A DNA stretch of 64,000 nucleotides, taken from positions 727,501 to 791,500 of the forward strand of contig NZ_CP152052.1 of the NCBI RefSeq assembly GCF_038637725.1, written 5' to 3'. The stretch is from Psychrobacillus sp. FSL H8-0483 (GTDB lineage Bacteria > Bacillota > Bacilli > Bacillales_A > Planococcaceae). A program made the position numbers and the translations under genes. The notes under the pieces are model-generated. The model was not told where the DNA came from, searched no databases, and saw only the letters and a list, made by a program, of their open reading frames with translations. The first letter of the stretch is position 1. Each line of letters starts with the position of its first letter. Positions 60,612-64,000 of the stretch are shown here, piece after piece.

Positions 60612-63600
60612 ATGAAAGAAAGCAAGAAACTACGACAAAAGACGTATAAAGCGGTGCTGGCAACAACATTGGCTGCTGGAACACTTGTCGCGGCCGTACC
60701 ATCAAGTATAAACGTTGCAGAGGCACAAGGAATTTCCTTCACAGATGTAAAAGAGCATCAGCATTTTTACGAAAGTGTGAAAGACCTAACATCTAGAGGA
60801 ATAATAAGCGGATACGAAGATGGTACCTTTAAACCAGGAGAAAACATTAGTAGAGCACATGCTGCGAAAATAATTTCCCTAGCATTAGGCTTAGACACTA
60901 AAAATGTAAAAGATCCTGGATTTAAAGATGTGAGTAAAAACAACCCTTACTTTGGTCATATCGCTGCGCTTGTAGATGCGGGAATCATTAAAGGGTACGA
61001 AGATCAAACATTTAAGCCAAATGGAAATTTAACTCGTGCACATATCGCGCAAATGCTAGTAGTTGGTTTTGACTTAGAAGAAGAGAAACTTTCAAACTTA
61101 CCATTTAAAGATATTAACGATAAACAATGGTTTGCAAATTATATTCAAACCTTATATAAATATGAAATTACAACAGGGAAAACAGCTACTACATTTGAAC
61201 CAAATGCACATGTAACACGTGGACAAGTAGCTTCCTTTATTAATAGAGCAGAAGCAGCTGCTAAACAACAAGCTGTTGAAGTAATCGATATTTCCAAAAA
61301 TGAACTAAAACTATCGACCGGTACGTATGCAGTAAATACAAGCTTACAAAACATATTCAACGAATCCAATTTAGCTGTGTTAAAAGGTGCCAAGGTTAAA
61401 TACACAGTGAAAAACAACGAGATTACAGAAGTTAGTTCTATTGAAATCAAAGAAAGTGGAACTGCAAATAGCAATCTTGTACTTGATGGAAAGGGCTCCA
61501 ATTTTGCTGGGAATCTTACAGTGAATGGTGACTTTGTTTCCGTAAAAAACCTTACGATTAACAATGATTTAATTATCGGAAATGCAGTAAAAAATAGTTT
61601 CCTAGGTGATGCAATTACAGTCATAGGGAAAACTATTATCTCTGAGAATGCAGTTGCAAAAAATAACAATATTGCTAGTTTAACTCCTGTTGCAGCAATT
61701 GCTCCTTCATCAACTGTTTTCAATAACTCCAAACTTGGTACGGTCGAGTTATCGAAGGCCGGTTCTGTATTAGAAGCAAAAGGTACTACTTCAGCAAAAA
61801 CGATCAACGTTGGATCCAATGTGGAAATTAAAGCAGATAAAACCATCACATTACCTGAAGTTAAACTTCTAGCTGGCGCTACTCAAGTAACAATCAATGC
61901 AAATGTTAGCAAATTAAACGTAGATTCAAAAGGTACTAAACTTACTCTAGGGACCGGAACAAAAGTAGGGAATATCTCGCTTCCAGCAGGAACAGATGCG
62001 AAAGATGTCATTCAAAACTATGACAAAGTAAAAGCAAACGTCGAAAACATCAATGGCAAATCAAATCCTGATGCAAAACCAGTGACACCACCTTCTAATG
62101 GTGATGGAAATAGTGGTAACGATGATAACGATAACGAAAATAATCCATCACCGAAACCTGACGATGAAAACTTTAATCTGTCTATCATGCACGTAAATGA
62201 TATACATGCGAATACAGACAAAGCACCAAAGCTTGTTACAGCAGTAAAAGAAGTACGCTCAGTTAAACCGGATGCATTGCTATTAAATGCAGGGGATGTT
62301 TTCTCTGGTACTTTGTATTTTAATGAATTCTTAGGCAAAGCAGACTTAGAGTTTATGAATTTAATGAAAGTAGACGCTATGACATTCGGTAACCATGAGT
62401 TTGATCTTGGCTCATCTCCTGAAGGTCATCAAGCATTGGTTGATTTCATTAAAGCAGCAAAATTCCCGCTTGTTTCCGCAAACGTAGATTTTTCAAAAGA
62501 TGACAAATTCACTGGTTTATTTAATACGAAAATACCTACAACACCTGAAAACGGGAATATTTACACAGGAATTGTAAAAGAAGTAAACGGAGAAAAAGTC
62601 GGTATCTTTGGACTTACAACTGCTGAAACGAAAGACATTGCAAGTCCAGGAAAAATTACATTCTCAAATTATATTGAAGATGCCGAAAAGATGGTTGCTG
62701 AATTTGAAGCAATGGGTATTAACAAAATTGTAGCACTTACACATATTGGTTTTGATGATAATGCCGCTATGGACAATGATCAAGAACTAGCTGCAAAAGT
62801 CGATGGCATTGACGTTATTGTTGGCGGACATAGCCATACACAATTAAATGTTCCTGTAGTTATAGACAAAGATGAAACTGGTGCAACGAAAGACAAAACA
62901 ATTATTGTACAAGCATATCAGTATGCAGATTATCTTGGTACTTTAGATGTTGAATTCGATAAAAATGGTGTCGTAGTAGGACATGCAGGAAAGTTAATTG
63001 AGACAAAAGCTAAAGCAGAAGATGCTGATGCAGTTAAGCTCTTAAAACCTTATAAGGATCAAATCGAAGCTGTAAATAAAAAAGAAATTGGAGTAACACT
63101 TGATAAAGCACTTTTAAGTCCAAGAACATCGGATAAAGATTATGTACCGGGAACAAGTGTAAGAGTTAGTGAAACTATTCTAGGGAATTTAATTACAGAT
63201 GGTATGCTTGCAAAAGCGCAAGAATATGTAAAAGGCAAAAATGTAATCATGGCATTCCAAAATGGTGGAGGAATTCGGGCTGCTATTGATGCCGGTCCAA
63301 TCACAGTAGGTGAAGTAATTACAGTACTTCCGTTTGGTAACACATTAGCAACAATGGAAGTAACAGGTGCAGAGCTTAAAGAAGCATTCGAAATTAGTGT
63401 GAGTCAATATCCAAAAGAAAATGGAGGCTTCTTACACGTTTCAGGTGCAAAAGTAGAATTCGATTCATCTAAAAAAGGAAGAATTGTAGATAACAAAGGT
63501 GTTGTCACACAAGAAGGAGAACGTGTCGTTTCAATTTCATATAAAAGCGGAAATGATTCGTACACTGAAATAGACTTAGAAGACGATGAAACGAAATACA

Positions 63601-64000
63601 CAATCGCAACAAACGCATTCACTGCAAAAGGTGGCGACGGTTATACAGTACTTGCAAAAGCATATACAGAAGGTCGTGTAACAGACCTCGGTTTATCAGA
63701 TTGGGAAAACCTTAAAGACCACTTAATTGCTGTGAAAAATGATATCCCGACCGAAATAGAAGGACGTATCGTAGACGTTAAAGCTCCAACAGAACCAGTA
63801 ATAGTGGAAGATCCAGGTACAACTCCAGCACCAGTTCCAACAACTGCACCACCACTTTATAACTCTAACCCAGAGAAATTAGGAGTTTCTCAAGTAGCTC
63901 GCTATGACAGTGGTCAAGGATCAACGGGAACAGAGATATTGGCATTTGATAAAAATTCTAAAAAAGCTTTTGTTACAAATGGAGCAATTGGTGGGTTTGA
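60612..64000 (+). CDS. SLH-anchored 5'-nucleotidase with a choice-of-anchor-I-like domain, 3' end missing
   Basis: Open to the window edge (1129 codons). ATG behind TAGGAGG; signal peptide KTYKAVLATTLAAGTLVAAV. Three SLH domains (to about residue 215) closely match the tandem 5'-nucleotidase protein at 32874. A longer beta-rich region follows (about 215-490, regular NVSKLNVDSKGTKLTLG-type strands), then one UshA-type module: HVNDIHANTD, NAGDVFSGT, GNHEFDLGSS, THIGFDDNA, GGHSHT, NGGGIRAAI, AKGGDGY, with metal and substrate residues kept. After a Pro/Thr linker the last visible part (RYDSGQGSTGTEILAFDKNS, AFVTNGA) looks like a choice-of-anchor-I beta-propeller start. It probably hydrolyses nucleotides at the surface. 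Confidence 0.9.
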   Translation, partial: MKESKKLRQKTYKAVLATTLAAGTLVAAVPSSINVAEAQGISFTDVKEHQHFYESVKDLTSRGIISGYEDGTFKPGENISRAHAAKIISLALGLDTKNVKDPGFKDVSKNNPYFGHIAALVDAGIIKGYEDQTFKPNGNLTRAHIAQMLVVGFDLEEEKLSNLPFKDINDKQWFANYIQTLYKYEITTGKTATTFEPNAHVTRGQVASFINRAEAAAKQQAVEVIDISKNELKLSTGTYAVNTSLQNIFNESNLAVLKGAKVKYTVKNNEITEVSSIEIKESGTANSNLVLDGKGSNFAGNLTVNGDFVSVKNLTINNDLIIGNAVKNSFLGDAITVIGKTIISENAVAKNNNIASLTPVAAIAPSSTVFNNSKLGTVELSKAGSVLEAKGTTSAKTINVGSNVEIKADKTITLPEVKLLAGATQVTINANVSKLNVDSKGTKLTLGTGTKVGNISLPAGTDAKDVIQNYDKVKANVENINGKSNPDAKPVTPPSNGDGNSGNDDNDNENNPSPKPDDENFNLSIMHVNDIHANTDKAPKLVTAVKEVRSVKPDALLLNAGDVFSGTLYFNEFLGKADLEFMNLMKVDAMTFGNHEFDLGSSPEGHQALVDFIKAAKFPLVSANVDFSKDDKFTGLFNTKIPTTPENGNIYTGIVKEVNGEKVGIFGLTTAETKDIASPGKITFSNYIEDAEKMVAEFEAMGINKIVALTHIGFDDNAAMDNDQELAAKVDGIDVIVGGHSHTQLNVPVVIDKDETGATKDKTIIVQAYQYADYLGTLDVEFDKNGVVVGHAGKLIETKAKAEDADAVKLLKPYKDQIEAVNKKEIGVTLDKALLSPRTSDKDYVPGTSVRVSETILGNLITDGMLAKAQEYVKGKNVIMAFQNGGGIRAAIDAGPITVGEVITVLPFGNTLATMEVTGAELKEAFEISVSQYPKENGGFLHVSGAKVEFDSSKKGRIVDNKGVVTQEGERVVSISYKSGNDSYTEIDLEDDETKYTIATNAFTAKGGDGYTVLAKAYTEGRVTDLGLSDWENLKDHLIAVKNDIPTEIEGRIVDVKAPTEPVIVEDPGTTPAPVPTTAPPLYNSNPEKLGVSQVARYDSGQGSTGTEILAFDKNSKKAFVTNGAIGGF

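Noticed and set aside
61145-61849. 234-residue minus-strand frame within the SLH nucleotidase gene
   Set aside because: Shadow of a repetitive beta-rich coding region; no ribosome site or recognisable domain.

Overview
This looks like a chromosomal segment from a low-GC, S-layer-forming, Gram-positive bacterium of the Planococcaceae type (Lysinibacillus, Psychrobacillus or Sporosarcina-like). The basis is a secA2-slaP accessory secretion pair, S-layer paralogues with triple SLH domains, a TasA/TapA/SipW locus, AT-rich spacers, strong AGGAGG ribosome sites and many TTG starts. The genus is inferred, not shown.

Layout. 1-2660: the 5' end of an XRE regulator and a three-gene polar amino acid ABC importer. 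3201-7084: an SLH protein with three 115-residue repeats, then a UDP-ManNAc dehydrogenase and a WecG/TagA/CpsF glycosyltransferase, probably for a secondary wall polysaccharide, the usual class of SLH ligand. 7272-10534 (minus): slaP and secA2. 10856-22739: two paralogous major S-layer genes repeated with their 3' flanks, an orphan sigma factor, and a third SLH protein. 22981-23988: an orphan protein with a PD-(D/E)XK-like motif. 24219-42248: surface hydrolases comprising a PHP plus metallophosphoesterase protein with GLUG repeats, an SLH protein, an SLH protein with two tandem 5'-nucleotidase modules, and a secreted fusion of an EEP phosphatase/nuclease domain with endonuclease I. 42327-42902: a RAYT-type Y1 transposase with REP-like repeats on both sides. 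43407-51991: two large subtilisin-family proteases, the second with SLH anchors. 52572-58009: a TasA/CalY - TapA-like - SipW - TasA-like locus surrounded by decayed genes (unknown ORF, sortase, secreted acidic protein, truncated DUF5305-like protein). 57996-60334: a NarL-type two-component system. 60612 to the window edge: another SLH 5'-nucleotidase gene.

How it fits together (inference). SecA2/SlaP may export S-layer proteins, and the wall polysaccharide may hold their SLH domains. The surface enzymes together could degrade extracellular DNA to nucleosides and phosphate, and protein to peptides for importers such as the one at the left end. Two families of palindromic or REP-like repeats are spread between genes and one is next to the RAYT gene. 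Several genes show late decay: the GLUG protein ends exactly where a fifth repeat unit should begin, and the sortase has lost its frame at the catalytic histidine. No tRNA, rRNA, CRISPR array or prophage was seen.
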